From Synchiropus splendidus (taxonomy: Eukaryota; Chordata; Actinopteri; Syngnathiformes; Callionymidae), in the NCBI RefSeq assembly GCF_027744825.2, contig NW_026527054.1, positions 310,001 to 374,000 of the forward strand: a stretch of 64,000 nucleotides of DNA, read 5' to 3'. The notes beneath the pieces were generated by a model. The model saw only the letters and a list, made by a program, of their open reading frames with translations, did not search any database and was not told where the DNA came from. Position numbers and translations under genes: made by a program. The stretch's first letter is position 1. Every line of letters begins with the position of its first letter. This document shows, one piece after another, positions 1 through 13,569 of the stretch.

Positions 1-3000
1 AACTAGAAGGACCCTTTCTACTATAGCGGGAGGCGAAAATTTCATGTTAGGAGGCTTCCCTGCAAAGTTATGGCACATTGCAGAAAACACGTTTTCAGAC
101 TGAGATAAGGTGGGTTCCAGAACGCCAAACATAAAAATGTTCATTACTTTGGAAAAACACTTCAGACAGCTTAGATTTGATGTGCAACTACAAGAAAGAC
201 CCTTTCTGCTATAGTGCGATGTGACAATTTCATGTTCTGAAGCTTCCCTGAGAAGTTATGGCACAATGCAGAAAACGCGTTTTCAGCCTGAGATACGGTG
301 GGTTCCGGAACGCCAGGCGTAAAAATGTTGATAACTTTGGAAAAACACTTCAGACAGCTTAGATTTGATGTGCAACTACTAGAAAGACACTTTCTGATAT
401 AGTGGGATGTGAAAATTCGATGTTCTGAAGCTTCCCTGCAAAGTTATGGCACAATGCAGAAAACGCATTTTCAGCCTGAGATAAGGTCGATTCCGGAACG
501 TCAAACATAAAAATGTAGATAACTTTGGAAAAACACTTCGGACTGCTTAGATTAGATGTGCAACTACTAGAAAGACCCTTTCTGCTATAGTGGTGGGGTG
601 AAAATGTCATGTTCTGAAGCTTCCCTGCAAAGTTATGCCAGAATGCTTAAAATGCGTTTTCAGTCTGAGATAAGGTCGATTCCGGAACGCCAAACATAAA
701 AATGTTGATAACTTTGGAAAAACACTTCAGACAGCTTAGATTTGATGTTCAACTACTAGAAAGACCTTTTCTGCTATAGTGGAAGTTTAAAATTTCATGT
801 TCAGAAGCTTCCCTGCAAAGTAATGGCACAATGCGTAAAAACGCTTTTCAGCCGGAGATAAGGTGGGTTTCGGAACGCCAAACATAAAAGTGTTAATAAC
901 TTTGGAAAAACACTTCAGACAGCTTAGATTTGATGTGCAACTACTAGAAAGACCCTTTCTGCTATAGTGTGAGGTTAAAATTTCATGTTCTGAAGCTTCC
1001 CTGAAAAGTTATGGCACAATGCACAAAAACGCTTTTCAGACAGAGATGAGGTGAGTATCGGAACGCCAAACATAAAAGTGTTGATAACTTTGGAAAAACA
1101 CTTCAGACAGCTTAGATTTGATGTGCAACTACTAGAAAGACACTTTCTGATATGGTGGGTGGTGAAAATTCGATGTTCTGAAGCTTCCCTGAAAAGTTAT
1201 GGCGCAATGCGTAAAACCCGTTTTCAGCCTGAAATAAGGTCGATTCCGAAACGCCAAACATAAAATTGTTAATAACTTTGGAAAAACACTTCAGACAGCT
1301 TAGATTAGATGTGTAACTACTAGAGAGACCCTTTCTGCTATAGTGGGAGGTAAAAATTTCATCTTCTGACGCTTCCCTGCAAAGTCATGGCCCAATGCAG
1401 AAAACGCATTTTCAGCCTGAGATAAGGTCGATACCGGAACGCCAAAGGAAAAAACGTAGGTAACTTTGGAAAAACACTGCAGACAGCTTAGATTAGATGT
1501 GCAACTACTCGAAAGACCCTTTCTGCTATAGTGGGGGGTGCAAATGTCATGTTCTGAAGCTTCCCTGCAAAGTTATGGCACAATACGTAAAACGCGTTTT
1601 CAGCCTGAGATAAGGTCGATTCCGTAAAGCCAAAAATAAAAAATGTTTATAACTTTGGAAAAACAATTCAGACAGCTTAGATTTGATGTGCAACTACTAG
1701 AAAGACCCTTTCTGCTATAGTGGGAGGTGAAAATTTCATGTTCTGAAGCTTCCCTGCAAAGTTATGGCACAATGCAGAAAACGCGTTTTCAGCCTGAGAT
1801 AAGGTGGGTACCAGAACGGCAAACATAATAATGTTGAAAACTTTGGAAATACACTTCAGACAGCTTAGATTTGATGTGCAACTACTAGAAAGACCCTTTC
1901 TGCTATAGTGGGAGATGAAAATTTCATGTTCTGAAGCTTCCCTGCAAAGTTATGGCACAATGCAGAAAACACGTTTTCAGCCTGAGATAAGGTGGGTTCC
2001 AGAACGCCAAACATAAAAATGTTGATAACTTTGGAAAAACACTTCAGACAGCTTAGATTTGATGTGCAACTACTAGAAAGACCCTTTCTGCTACAGTGGG
2101 AGGTGAAAATTTCATGTACTGAAGCTTACCTGCAAAGTTATGCCACAATGTAGGAAACGCGTTTTCAGCCTGAGATAAGGTCAATTCCGGAACGCCATAC
2201 ATAAAAATATTGATAACTTTGGAGAAACACTTCAGACAGCTTAGATTTGATGTGCAACTACTAGAAAGACCCATTCTGCTCTAGTGGGGGGTGAAAATTT
2301 CATGTTCTAAAGCTTCCCTGCAAAGTTATGGCACAATGCAGAAAACGCGTTTTCAGCCGGAGATAAGGTCGATTCCGAAACGCCAAACATAAAAATGTTG
2401 ATAACTTTGGAAAAACACTTCAGACAACTTAGATTTGATGTGAGACTACTAGAAAGACCCATTCTGCTGTAGTGGGAGGTGAAAATATCATGTTCTGAAG
2501 CTTCCCTGCAAAGTTATGGCACAATGCGTAAAACGCGTTTTCAGCCTGAGATAAGGTGGGTACCAGAACGCAAAACATAAAAATGTTGATAACTCAGGAA
2601 AAACTCTACAGACAGCTTAGATTTGATGTGCAGCTACTAGAAATACCCTTTCTGCTCTAGTGGGAGCTGAAAATTTCATGTTCTAAAGCTTCCCTGCAAA
2701 GTTATGGGACAATGCAGAAAACGCGTTTTCAGCCTGAGATAAGGTGGGTACCAGAACGCCAAACATAAAAATGTTGATAACTTTGCAAATACACTTCAGA
2801 CAGCTTAGATTTGATGTGCAACTACTAGAAATACCCTTTCTGCTATAGTGGGAGGAGAAAATTTCATGTTCTAAAGCTTCCCTGCAAAGTTATGGCACAA
2901 TGCAGAAAACGCGTTTTCAGCCGGAGATAAGGTCGATTCCGAAACGCCAAACATAAAAATGTTGATAACTTTGGAAAAACACTTCAGACAACTTAGATTT

Positions 3001-4915
3001 GATGTGAGACTACTAGAAAGACCCATTCTGCTGTAGTGGGAGGTGAAAATATCATGTTCTGAAGCTTCCCTGCAAAGTTATGGCACAATGCGTAAAACGC
3101 GTTTTCAGCCTGAGATAAGGTGGGTACCAGAACGCCAAACATAAAAATGTTGATAACTCAGGAAAAACTCTACAGACAGCTTAGATTTGATGTGCAGCTA
3201 CTAGAAATACCCTTTCTGCTCTAGTGGGAGCTGAAAATTTCATGTTCTAAAGCTTCCCTGCAAAGTTATGGGACAATGCAGAAAACGCGTTTTCAGCCTG
3301 AGATAAGGTGGGTACCAGAACGCCAAACATAAAAATGTTGATAACTTTGGAAAAACACTTCAGACAGCTTAGATTTGATGTGAGACTACTGGAAAGACCC
3401 ATTCTGCTATAGTGGGATATGAAAATTTCATGTTCTGAAGCTTCCCTGCAAAGTTATGGCAGAATGCGTAAATCGTGTTTTCAGCCTGAGATAAGGTCGA
3501 TTCCGGAACGCCAAACGTAAAAATGTTGATAACTTTGGAAAAACACTTCAGACAGCTTAGATTTGATGTGCAACTACGAGAAAGACCCTTTCTGCTACAG
3601 TGGGAGGTGAAAATTTCATGTTCTGAAGCTTTCCTGCAAAGTTATGGCACAATGCGTAAAACGCGTTTTCAGCCTGAGATAAGGTTGATTCCGGAACGCC
3701 AAACATAAGAATGTTGATAACTTTAGAAAAACACTTCAGACAGCTTAGATTTGATGTGCAACTACTAGAAAGACGCATTCTGCTATAGTGGGAGGTGAAA
3801 ATTTCATGTTCTGAAGCTTCCCTGCAAAGTTATGGCACAATGCAGAAAACGCGTTTTCAGCCTGAGATAAGGTCGATTCCGGAACGCCAAACGTAAAAAT
3901 GTTGATAACTTTGGAAAAACACTTCAGACAGCTTAGATTTGATGTGCAACTACGAGAAAGACCCTTTCTGCTACAGTGGGAGGTGAAAATTTCATGTTCT
4001 GAAGCTTCCCTGCAAAGTTATGGCACAATGCGTAAAACGCGTTTTCAGCCTGAGATAAGGTTGATTCCGGAACGCCAAACATAAGAATGTTGATAACTCA
4101 GGAAAAACTCTACAGACAGCTTAGATTTGATGTGCAGCTACTAGAAATACCCTTTCTGCTCTAGTGGGAGCTGAAAATTTCATGTTCTAAAGCTTCCCTG
4201 CAAAGTTATGGGACAATGCAGAAAACGCGTTTTCAGCCTGAGATAAGGTGGGTACCAGAACGCCAAACATAAAAATGTTGATAACTTTGCAAATACACTT
4301 CAACAGCTTAGATTTGATGTGCAACTACTAGAAATACCCTTTCTGCTATAGTGGGAGGAGAAAATTTCATGTTCTAAAGCTTCCCTGCAAAGTTATGGCA
4401 CAATGCAGAAAACCTGTTTTCAGCCTGAAATAAGGTGGTTTCCAGAACGCCAAACATAAAAATGTTGATAACTTTGGAAAAACACTTCAGACAGCTTAGA
4501 TTTGATGTGAGACTACTGGAAAGACCCTTTCTGCTATAGTGGGATATGAAAATTTCATGTTCTGAAGCTTCCCTGCAAAGTTATGGCAGAATGCGTAAAT
4601 CGTGTTTTCAGCCTGAGATAAGGTCGATTCCGGAACGCCAAACGTAAAAATGTTGATAACTTTGGAAAAACACTTCAGACAGCTTAGATTTGATGTGCAA
4701 CTACGAGAAAGACCCTTTCTGCTACAGTGGGAGGTGAAAATTTCATGTTCTGAAGCTTTCCTGCAAAGTTATGGCACAATGCGTAAAACGCGTTTTCAGC
4801 CTGAGATAAGGTTGATTCCGGAACGCCAAACATAAGAATGTTGATAACTTTAGAAAAACACTTCAGACAGCTTAGATTTGATGTGCAACTACTAGAAAGA
4901 CGCATTCTGCTATAG
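1..4915 (+). repeat. Higher-order segment A, copy 1
   Basis: This stretch reappears at 5830-10368, almost base for base over long runs. The offset is 5829 at the left edge, 5828 over about 890-3700, and 5452 from about 3899 on, because this copy has two more monomers (376 bp) than copy 2. One monomer near 672-890 differs between the copies. Within the segment a 564-bp (three-monomer) unit is itself repeated, as seen around 2341 and 2905. The left end is cut by the window edge. Confidence 0.85.
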
Positions 4916-5829
4916 TGGGATGTGAAAATTCGATGTTCTGAAGCTTCCCTGCAAAGTTATGGCACAATGCAGAAAACACGTTTTCAGCCTGAGATAAGGA
5001 GGGTTCCGGAATGCCAAACATAAAAATGTTGATAACTTTCGAAAAACACTTCAGACAGCTTAGATTTGATGTGCAACTACGAGAAAGACCCTTTCTGCTA
5101 TAGTGGGAACTGAAAATTTCATGTTCTGAAGCTTCCATGCAAAGTTATGGCACAATGCAGAAAAAGCGTTTTCAGCCTGAGAAAAGGTCGATTCCGGAAC
5201 GCCAAGCATAAAAATGTTGATAACTTTGGAAAAACACTTCAGACAGCTTAGATGTGTTGTATAACTACTGGAAAGATCCTTTCTGCTATAGTGGGAAGTG
5301 AAAATTTTATGTTCTGAAGCTTCCCTGCAAAGTTATGGCACAATGCAGAAAACGCGTTTTCAGCCTGAGATCAGGTGGGTTCAGGAACGCCAAAAATAAA
5401 AATGTTGATAACTTTGGAAAAGCACTTCAGACAGCTTACATTTCATGTACAACTACTAGAAAGACCCTTTCTGACATAGTGGGTGGTGAAAATTCGATGT
5501 TCTGAAGCTTCCCTGCAAAGTTATGGCACAATGCGTAAAACGCATTTTCAGCCTGATATAAGGTGGGTTCAGGAACGCCAAAAATAAAAATGTTGATAAC
5601 TTTGGAAAAACACTTCAGACAGCTTAGATTTGATGTGCAACTACGAGAAAGACCCTTTCTGCTATAGTGGGAGGTGAAAATGTTATGTTCTGAAGCTTGC
5701 CTGCAAAGTTATGGCACAATGCGTAAAAAGCGTTTTCAGCCTGAGATAAGGTCGATTCCGGAAGGCCAAACATAAAAATGTTGATAACTTTGGAAAGACA
5801 CTTCAGACAGTTGAGATTTGATGTGCAAC

Positions 5830-8800
5830 AACTAGAAGGACCCTTTCTACTATAGCGGGAGGCGAAAATTTCATGTTAGGAGGCTTCCCTGCAAAGTTAT
5901 GGCACATTGCAGAAAACACGTTTTCAGACTGAGATAAGGTGGGTTCCAGAACGCCAAACATAAAAATGTTCATTACTTTGGAAAAACACTTCAGACAGCT
6001 TAGATTTGATGTGCAACTACAAGAAAGACCCTTTCTGCTATAGTGCGATGTGACAATTTCATGTTCTGAAGCTTCCCTGAGAAGTTATGGCACAATGCAG
6101 AAAACGCGTTTTCAGCCTGAGATACGGTGGGTTCCGGAACGCCAGGCGTAAAAATGTTGATAACTTTGGAAAAACACTTCAGACAGCTTAGATTTGATGT
6201 GCAACTACTAGAAAGACACTTTCTGATATAGTGGGATGTGAAAATTCGATGTTCTGAAGCTTCCCTGCAAAGTTATGGCACAATGCAGAAAACGCATTTT
6301 CAGCCTGAGATAAGGTCGATTCCGGAACGTCAAACATAAAAATGTAGATAACTTTGGAAAAACACTTCGGACTGCTTAGATTAGATGTGCAACTACTAGA
6401 AAGACCCTTTCTGCTATAGTGGTGGGGTGAAAATGTCATGTTCTGAAGCTTCCCAGCAAAGTTATGCCAGAATGCTTAAAATGCGTTTTCAGTCTGAGAT
6501 AAGGTGGGTTCCGGAACGCCAAACATGAAAATGTTGATAACTTTGGAAAAACATTTCAGACAGCTTAGATTTGATCTGCAACTACTAGAAACACTCTTTC
6601 TGTTATAGTGGGAGGTGAAAATTCCATGTTCTGAAGCTTCATGCAAAGTTATGGCACAATGCGTAAAACGCGTTTTCAGCCTTAGATAAGGTCGATTCCG
6701 GAACGCCAAACATAAAAATGTTGATAACTTTGGAAAAACACTTCAGACAGCTTAGATTTGATGTGCAACTACTAGAAAGACCCTTTCTGCTATAGTGTGA
6801 GGTTAAAATTTCATGTTCTGAAGCTTCCCTGAAAAGTTATGGCACAATGCACAAAAACGCTTTTCAGACAGAGATGAGGTGAGTATCGGAACGCCAAACA
6901 TAAAAGTGTTGATAACTTTGGAAAAACACTTCAGACAGCTTAGATTTGATGTGCAACTACTAGAAAGACACTTTCTGATATGGTGGGTGGTGAAAATTCG
7001 ATGTTCTGAAGCTTCCCTGAAAAGTTATGGCGCAATGCGTAAAACGCGTTTTCAGCCTGAAATAAGGTCGATTCCGAAACGCCAAACATAAAATTGTTAA
7101 TAACTTTGGAAAAACACTTCAGACAGCTTAGATTAGATGTGTAACTACTAGAGAGACCCTTTCTGCTATAGTGGGAGGTAAAAATTTCATCTTCTGACGC
7201 TTCCCTGCAAAGTCATGGCCCAATGCAGAAAACGCATTTTCAGCCTGAGATAAGGTCGATACCGGAACGCCAAAGGAAAAAACGTAGGTAACTTTGGAAA
7301 AACACTGCAGACAGCTTAGATTAGATGTGCAACTACTCGAAAGACCCTTTCTGCTATAGTGGGGGGTGCAAATGTCATGTTCTGAAGCTTCCCTGCAAAG
7401 TTATGGCACAATACGTAAAACGCGTTTTCAGCCTGAGATAAGGTCGATTCCGTAAAGCCAAAAATAAAAAATGTTTATAACTTTGGAAAAACAATTCAGA
7501 CAGCTTAGATTTGATGTGCAACTACTAGAAAGACCCTTTCTGCTATAGTGGGAGGTGAAAATTTCATGTTCTGAAGCTTCCCTGCAAAGTTATGGCACAA
7601 TGCAGAAAACGCGTTTTCAGCCTGAGATAAGGTGGGTACCAGAACGGCAAACATAATAATGTTGAAAACTTTGGAAATACACTTCAGACAGCTTAGATTT
7701 GATGTGCAACTACTAGAAAGACCCTTTCTGCTATAGTGGGAGATGAAAATTTCATGTTCTGAAGCTTCCCTGCAAAGTTATGGCACAATGCAGAAAACAC
7801 GTTTTCAGCCTGAGATAAGGTGGGTTCCAGAACGCCAAACATAAAAATGTTGATAACTTTGGAAAAACACTTCAGACAGCTTAGATTTGATGTGCAACTA
7901 CTAGAAAGACCCTTTCTGCTACAGTGGGAGGTGAAAATTTCATGTACTGAAGCTTACCTGCAAAGTTATGCCACAATGTAGGAAACGCGTTTTCAGCCTG
8001 AGATAAGGTCAATTCCGGAACGCCATACATAAAAATATTGATAACTTTGGAGAAACACTTCAGACAGCTTAGATTTGATGTGCAACTACTAGAAAGACCC
8101 ATTCTGCTCTAGTGGGGGGTGAAAATTTCATGTTCTAAAGCTTCCCTGCAAAGTTATGGCACAATGCAGAAAACGCGTTTTCAGCCGGAGATAAGGTCGA
8201 TTCCGAAACGCCAAACATAAAAATGTTGATAACTTTGGAAAAACACTTCAGACAACTTAGATTTGATGTGAGACTACTAGAAAGACCCATTCTGCTGTAG
8301 TGGGAGGTGAAAATATCATGTTCTGAAGCTTCCCTGCAAAGTTATGGCACAATGCGTAAAACGCGTTTTCAGCCTGAGATAAGGTGGGTACCAGAACGCC
8401 AAACATAAAAATGTTGATAACTCAGGAAAAACTCTACAGACAGCTTAGATTTGATGTGCAGCTACTAGAAATACCCTTTCTGCTCTAGTGGGAGCTGAAA
8501 ATTTCATGTTCTAAAGCTTCCCTGCAAAGTTATGGGACAATGCAGAAAACGCGTTTTCAGCCTGAGATAAGGTGGGTACCAGAACGCCAAACATAAAAAT
8601 GTTGATAACTTTGCAAATACACTTCAGACAGCTTAGATTTGATGTGCAACTACTAGAAATACCCTTTCTGCTATAGTGGGAGGAGAAAATTTCATGTTCT
8701 AAAGCTTCCCTGCAAAGTTATGGCACAATGCAGAAAACGCGTTTTCAGCCGGAGATAAGGTCGATTCCGAAACGCCAAACATAAAAATGTTGATAACTTT

Positions 8801-10368
8801 GGAAAAACACTTCAGACAACTTAGATTTGATGTGAGACTACTAGAAAGACCCATTCTGCTGTAGTGGGAGGTGAAAATATCATGTTCTGAAGCTTCCCTG
8901 CAAAGTTATGGCACAATGCGTAAAACGCGTTTTCAGCCTGAGATAAGGTGGGTACCAGAACGCCAAACATAAAAATGTTGATAACTCAGGAAAAACTCTA
9001 CAGACAGCTTAGATTTGATGTGCAGCTACTAGAAATACCCTTTCTGCTCTAGTGGGAGCTGAAAATTTCATGTTCTAAAGCTTCCCTGCAAAGTTATGGG
9101 ACAATGCAGAAAACGCGTTTTCAGCCTGAGATAAGGTGGGTACCAGAACGCCAAACATAAAAATGTTGATAACTTTAGAAAAACACTTCAGACAGCTTAG
9201 ATTTGATGTGCAACTACTAGAAAGACGCATTCTGCTATAGTGGGAGGTGAAAATTTCATGTTCTGAAGCTTCCCTGCAAAGTTATGGCACAATGCAGAAA
9301 ACGCGTTTTCAGCCTGAGATAAGGTCGATTCCGGAACGCCAAACGTAAAAATGTTGATAACTTTGGAAAAACACTTCAGACAGCTTAGATTTGATGTGCA
9401 ACTACGAGAAAGACCCTTTCTGCTACAGTGGGAGGTGAAAATTTCATGTTCTGAAGCTTCCCTGCAAAGTTATGGCACAATGCGTAAAACGCGTTTTCAG
9501 CCTGAGATAAGGTTGATTCCGGAACGCCAAACATAAGAATGTTGATAACTCAGGAAAAACTCTACAGACAGCTTAGATTTGATGTGCAGCTACTAGAAAT
9601 ACCCTTTCTGCTCTAGTGGGAGCTGAAAATTTCATGTTCTAAAGCTTCCCTGCAAAGTTATGGGACAATGCAGAAAACGCGTTTTCAGCCTGAGATAAGG
9701 TGGGTACCAGAACGCCAAACATAAAAATGTTGATAACTTTGCAAATACACTTCAACAGCTTAGATTTGATGTGCAACTACTAGAAATACCCTTTCTGCTA
9801 TAGTGGGAGGAGAAAATTTCATGTTCTAAAGCTTCCCTGCAAAGTTATGGCACAATGCAGAAAACCTGTTTTCAGCCTGAAATAAGGTGGTTTCCAGAAC
9901 GCCAAACATAAAAATGTTGATAACTTTGGAAAAACACTTCAGACAGCTTAGATTTGATGTGAGACTACTGGAAAGACCCTTTCTGCTATAGTGGGATATG
10001 AAAATTTCATGTTCTGAAGCTTCCCTGCAAAGTTATGGCAGAATGCGTAAATCGTGTTTTCAGCCTGAGATAAGGTCGATTCCGGAACGCCAAACGTAAA
10101 AATGTTGATAACTTTGGAAAAACACTTCAGACAGCTTAGATTTGATGTGCAACTACGAGAAAGACCCTTTCTGCTACAGTGGGAGGTGAAAATTTCATGT
10201 TCTGAAGCTTTCCTGCAAAGTTATGGCACAATGCGTAAAACGCGTTTTCAGCCTGAGATAAGGTTGATTCCGGAACGCCAAACATAAGAATGTTGATAAC
10301 TTTAGAAAAACACTTCAGACAGCTTAGATTTGATGTGCAACTACTAGAAAGACGCATTCTGCTATAGT
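5830..10368 (+). repeat. Higher-order segment A, copy 2
   Basis: This is the second copy of the 1-4915 segment. It begins with the same distinctive start (AACTAGAAGGACCC) and shares the unusual GCGGGAGGCG variant near 5867. It has two fewer monomers than copy 1 between about 9150 and 9350. Similarity drops near 10368, where one copy reads GGGATGTGAAAATTCG and the other GGGAGGTGAAAATTTC. The duplication looks recent; an assembly artefact is the alternative. Confidence 0.85.
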
Positions 10369-12460
10369 GGGAGGTGAAAATTTCATGTTCTGAAGCTTCC
10401 CTGCAAAGTTATGGCACAATGCAGAAAACGCGTTTTCAGCCTGAGATAAGGTCGATTCAGGAACGCCAAACGTAAAAATGTTGATAACTTTGGAAAAACA
10501 CTTCAGACAGCTTAGATTTGATGTGCAACTACGAGAAAGACCCTTTCTGCTACAGTGGGAGGTGAAAATTTCATGTTCTGAAGCTTTCCTGCAAAGTTAT
10601 GGCACAATGGGTAAAACGCGTTTTCAGCCTGAGATAAGGTTGATTCCGGAACGCCAAACATAAGAATGTTGATAACTTTAGAAAAACACTTCAGACTGCT
10701 TAGATTTGATGTGCAACTACTAGAAAGACCCTTTCTGCTATAGTGGGAAGTAAAAATTTCATGTTCGGAAGCTTCCCTGCAAAGTTATGGCACAATGCAG
10801 AAAACTCGTGTTCAGCCTCACATAAGGTCAATTCCGGAACGCCAAACATAAAAATGTTAATAACTTCGGAAAAACACTTCAGACAGCGTAGATTTGATGT
10901 GCAAGTACTAGAAAGACCCTTTCTGGTACAGTGGGAGGTGAAAATTTCATGTTCTGGAGCTTACCTGCAAAGTTTTGGCACAATGCAGAAAACGCGTTTT
11001 CATCGTCAGATAAGGTCGATTCCGGAACGGCAAACATCAAAATGTAGATAACTTTGGAAAAACACTTCAGACAGCTTAGATTTGATGTGCAACTACTCGA
11101 AAGACCCTTTCTGCTATCGTGGGAGGTGAAAATTTCATGTTCTGACACTTCCCTGTAAAGTTATGGCACAATGCAGAAAACGCGTTTTCAGCCTGAGATG
11201 AGTTTGATTTCAGAACGCCAAACATAAAAATGTTGATAACTTTGGAAAAACACTTCAGACAGCTTAGATTTGATGTGCAAGTACTAGAAAGACCCTTTCT
11301 GGTATAGTGGGAGGCGAAAATATCATGTTCTGAAGCTTTCCTGCAAAGTTATGGCACAATGCGTAAAACGCGTTTTCAGCCTGAGATAATGTAGATTCCG
11401 GAACGCCAAACATCAAAATGTTGATAACTTTGGAAAAACACTTCAGACAGCTTAGATTTGATGTGCAACTACTCGAAAGACCCTTTCTGCTGTAGTGGCA
11501 GGTGAAAATTTCATGTTCTGAAGCTTCCCTGCAAAGTTATGGCACAATGCAGAAAACGCGTTTTCAGCCTCACATAAGGTCGATTCCGGAACGCCAAACA
11601 TAAAAATGTTGATAACTTTGGAAAAACACTTCAAACAGCTTAGATTTGATGTGCAACTACTAGAAAGACCCTTTCTGCAATAGTGGGATGTGGAAATTTC
11701 ATGTTCTGAAGCTTGCCTACAAAGTTATGGCACAATGCAGAAAACATGTTTTCAGCCTGAGATATGGTTGATTCCGGAACGCCAAACATAAGAATGTTGA
11801 TAACTTTGGAAAAACACTTCAGACAGCTTAGATTTGATGTGCAACCAGTAGAAAGACCCTTTCTGCTATAGTGGGAAATGAACATTTCATGATCTGAAGG
11901 TTACCTGCAAAGTTATGGCACAATGCAGAAAACGCGTTTTCAGCCTTAGATAAGGTCGATTCAGGAACACCAAACATAAAAATGTTGAAAACTTTCGAAA
12001 AACACTTCAGACAGCTTAGATTTGATGTGCAACTACGAGAAAGACCCTTTCTGCTATAGTGGGAGGTGAAAATTTCATGTTCTGAAGCTTCCCTGCAAAG
12101 TTATGGCACAATGCGTAAAACTCGTTTTCAGCCTGAGATGAGGTTGATTTCAGAACGCCAAACATAAAAATGTTGATAACTTTGGAAAAACACTTCAGAC
12201 AGCTTAGATTTGATGTGCAAATACGAGAAAGACCCATTCTGCTATAGTGGGAGGTGAAAATTTCATGTTCTGAAGCTTCCCTGCAAAGTCATGGCACAAT
12301 GCAGAAAACCTGTTTTCAGCCTGAGATAAGGTGGTTTCCAGAACGCCAAACATAAAAATGTTGATAACTTTGGAAAAACACTTCAGACAGCTTAGATTTG
12401 ATGTGCAACTACTAGAAAGACCCTTTCTGCTATAGTGGGAGGTGAAAATTTCATGTTCTG

Positions 12461-12648
12461 AAGCTTCCCTGCAAAGTTATGGCACAATGCAGAAAACGCG
12501 TTTTCAGCCTGAGATAAGGTCGATTCCGGAACGCCAAACATAAGAATGTTGATAACTTTGGAAAAACACTTCAGACAGCTTAGATTTGATGTGCAACTAC
12601 TAGAAAGACCCTTTCTGGTATAGTGGGAGGTGAAAATTTCATGTTCTG
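12461..12648 (+). repeat. Representative 188-bp monomer, HindIII to HindIII
   Basis: This near-consensus monomer is used here to give internal coordinates. It begins at the palindrome GAAGCTTC. CAAAGTTAT (12472-12480) is the inverted partner of ATAACTTTG (12552-12560), 71 bp away. Between them lie two perfect palindromes, GAAAACGCGTTTTC (12492-12505, with an MluI site) and TTCCGGAA (12524-12531). Further on is the hairpin AGAAAG-ACC-CTTTCT (12602-12616). I see no match to the mammalian CENP-B box. The length is close to a nucleosome repeat. Confidence 0.95.
12492..12505. promoter_or_regulatory. Perfect 14-bp palindrome in the satellite monomer (example)
   Basis: GAAAACGCGTTTTC equals its own reverse complement. 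The inner twelve bases, AAAACGCGTTTT, persist in most monomers, including those where the preceding GCAG is replaced by GCGT. A CpG-rich dyad held across many diverged monomers is a candidate site for a dimeric DNA-binding protein. Binding is inference; only the symmetry is seen. Confidence 0.5.
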
Positions 12649-13569
12649 AAGCTTCCCTGCAAAGTTATGCCACAATGCAGGAAACGCGTTTTCAGCCTGA
12701 GATAAGGTCGATTCCGGAACGCCAAACATAAAAATATTGATAACTTTGGAAAAACACTTCAGACAGCTTAGATTTGATGTGCAACTACTAGAAAGACCCT
12801 TTCTGCTATAGTGGCAGTTGAAAATTTCATGTTCTGAAGCTTTCCTGCAAAGTTATGGCACAATGCGTAAAACGCGTTTTCAGCCTGAGATAAAGTGGGT
12901 TCCGGAACGCCAAACATAAGAATGTTGATAACTTTGGAAAAACACTTCAGACAACTTAGATTTGATGTGCAACTACTTGAAATACCCTTTCTGCTATAGT
13001 GGGAGGAGAAAATTTCATGTTCTGAAGTCTCCCTGCAAAGTTATGGCACTATCCAGAAAACGCGTTTTCAGCCTGAGATGAGCTTGATTTCAGAACGCCA
13101 AACATAAAAATGTTGAGAACTTTGGAAAAACACTTCAGACAGCTAAGATTTGATGTGCAACTACTAGAAAGACGCATTCTGCTATAGTGGGAGGTTAAAA
13201 TTTCATGTTCTGAAGCTTCCCTGCAAAGTTATGGAACAATGCAGAAAACGCGTTTTCAGCCTGAGATAAGGTCGATTCCGGAACGCCAAACATAAAAATT
13301 TGATAACTTTGGAAAAACACTTCAGACAGCTAAGATTTGATGTGCAACTACTAGAAAGACCCTATCTGCTACAGTGGGAGGTGAAAATTTCATGTTCTGA
13401 AGCTTCACTGCAAAGTTATGCCACAATGCAGGAAACGCGTTTTCAGCCTGAGATAAGGTCGATTCCGGAACGCCAAACATAAAAATATTGATAACTTTGG
13501 AAAAACACTTCAGACAGCTTAGATTTGATGTGCAACTACTAGAAAGACCCTTTCTGCTATAGTGGGAGT

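Noticed and set aside
3523..3708. Recurrent plus-strand 61-70-codon open frames beginning MLITLEKHFRQLRF in dozens of monomers
   Set aside because: They are one satellite monomer read in one frame, recur every 188 bp with indels and stops in many copies, have no promoter context and match no protein family I know.
12524..12531. TTCCGGAA as an ETS-type binding site or promoter
   Set aside because: Many monomers read TTCCAGAA or TTTCAGAA, so the site is not maintained and no transcription unit follows.
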